Below are positions 4,831 through 5,119 of a stretch of 5,119 nucleotides of DNA, one piece after another. The stretch's first letter is position 1. The number at the start of each line of letters is the position of its first letter. Source of the DNA: Aalborgiella sp031390045 (GTDB lineage: Bacteria > Pseudomonadota > Gammaproteobacteria > Burkholderiales > Burkholderiaceae_C); the NCBI GenBank assembly GCA_031390045.1, contig JANMTB010000151.1, forward strand, positions 1 through 5,119, in the 5' to 3' direction. The translations under genes and the position numbers were made by a program. The notes under the pieces were generated by a model. That model did not search any database and had not been told where the DNA came from. It was given only the letters and a program-made list of their open reading frames with translations.

Positions 4831-4858
4831 AATATAACGCTAAATTGTGACATTTCAA
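4831..4858 (-). promoter_or_regulatory. sigma70-like promoter of the GlsB-type gene
   Basis: Read on the minus strand, TTGAAA (4858-4853) and TATATT (4836-4831) are separated by 16 bp, each matching consensus at 5 of 6 positions. The start of transcription would fall near 4824, giving a leader of nearly 60 nt before the ATG at 4767. It begins about 15 bp after the stop of the ABC-F gene, so the small gene need not rely on read-through. Confidence 0.55.
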
Positions 4859-4872
4859 GCGGTGCGGTTTGT

Positions 4873-5119
4873 TTACGTTGCGCTTTCAATCTCTTGGGAA
4901 AGTTCTAGCCATTTGGCTTCCAAGGCTTCAATCTCTTGCTGCACGGTTTTCAGGCGTTTGCCAGCTTGGGCCAAATCTGCGGGTTGCAGGGGTTTGGCCA
5001 GGCGGTTTTCCAGGTCTTTGCCTTCGTGGTTCAAGGTCGCCAGTTGGTCGTCCACTTGCTGCAATTCGCGTTTGAGCGGCGTGAGCGACTTGGTTTTTTC
5101 GCCTTTGGGCAGTTTGGTG
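4873..5119 (-). CDS. ABC-F ATPase, C-terminal coiled-coil end (partial)
   Basis: The frame is open from the window's right edge to TAA at 4875-4873, giving about 81 C-terminal residues. The stretch is a charged helical hairpin: a linker with K-G-E-K-T-K, then T-P-L-K-R-E-L-Q, the break K-P-L-Q-P-A-D-L-A-Q-A-G, and a second helix ending in E-A-K-W-L-E-L-S-Q-E-I-E. This matches the C-terminal extension of YheS/Uup-like ABC-F proteins in betaproteobacteria (family knowledge). These soluble, duplicated ATPases act on ribosomes or in translation quality control. The ATPase domains lie outside the window, so identity rests on the coiled-coil tail alone. A TTG at 5064 is an internal codon, not a start. 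Confidence 0.75.
   Translation of the reverse strand, partial: TKLPKGEKTKSLTPLKRELQQVDDQLATLNHEGKDLENRLAKPLQPADLAQAGKRLKTVQQEIEALEAKWLELSQEIESAT

Overview
The window looks like chromosomal DNA of a betaproteobacterium, most likely Burkholderiales and perhaps a Comamonadaceae-type genome. This is inferred from the mix of housekeeping families, the moderate GC content, the C-terminal sequence of the ABC-F protein and the AT-rich CTAT/ATAG hairpin repeats between genes. No rRNA, tRNA, transposase or CRISPR array is visible. No marker in the window fixes the genus.

Left edge (1-613): two integron attC recombination sites (5-71 and 544-613) bracket one complete gene cassette. Each has a 5' RYYYAAC box, a 3' GTTRRRY box and an imperfect inverted repeat between them. 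The cassette encodes a small exported protein of unknown function. The array is oriented left to right, so the integrase and attI should lie to the left of the window. No further attC is visible after 613, so this is probably the distal end of a cassette array.

Position 614-1443: a short spacer with a doubtful 49-codon ORF, then a vapBC toxin-antitoxin operon. The operon has its own promoter, a cluster of CTTACTT/AAGTAAG boxes suited to VapB autoregulation, and a 1-base overlap between the two genes. It may stabilise the array or be the first chromosomal locus beyond it.

Position 1524-2795: a MAPEG-family membrane protein followed 21 bp later by a drug/metabolite (EamA) transporter, probably co-transcribed.

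Position 2835-4485: a sigma70-like promoter, a Tat-exported Rieske [2Fe-2S] protein that lacks the usual disulfide cysteines, a PAP2 phosphatase with all three catalytic motifs, and a strong bidirectional terminator.

Position 4516-5119, minus strand: a GlsB/YeaQ-type small membrane protein with its own promoter, then the C-terminal end of an ABC-F ATPase that runs off the right edge.

The accessory part is the integron edge plus vapBC. The rest reads as ordinary core genome. I see no convincing wholly new multi-gene system. The most informative targets are the cassette protein, the array boundary and the unusual Rieske protein.
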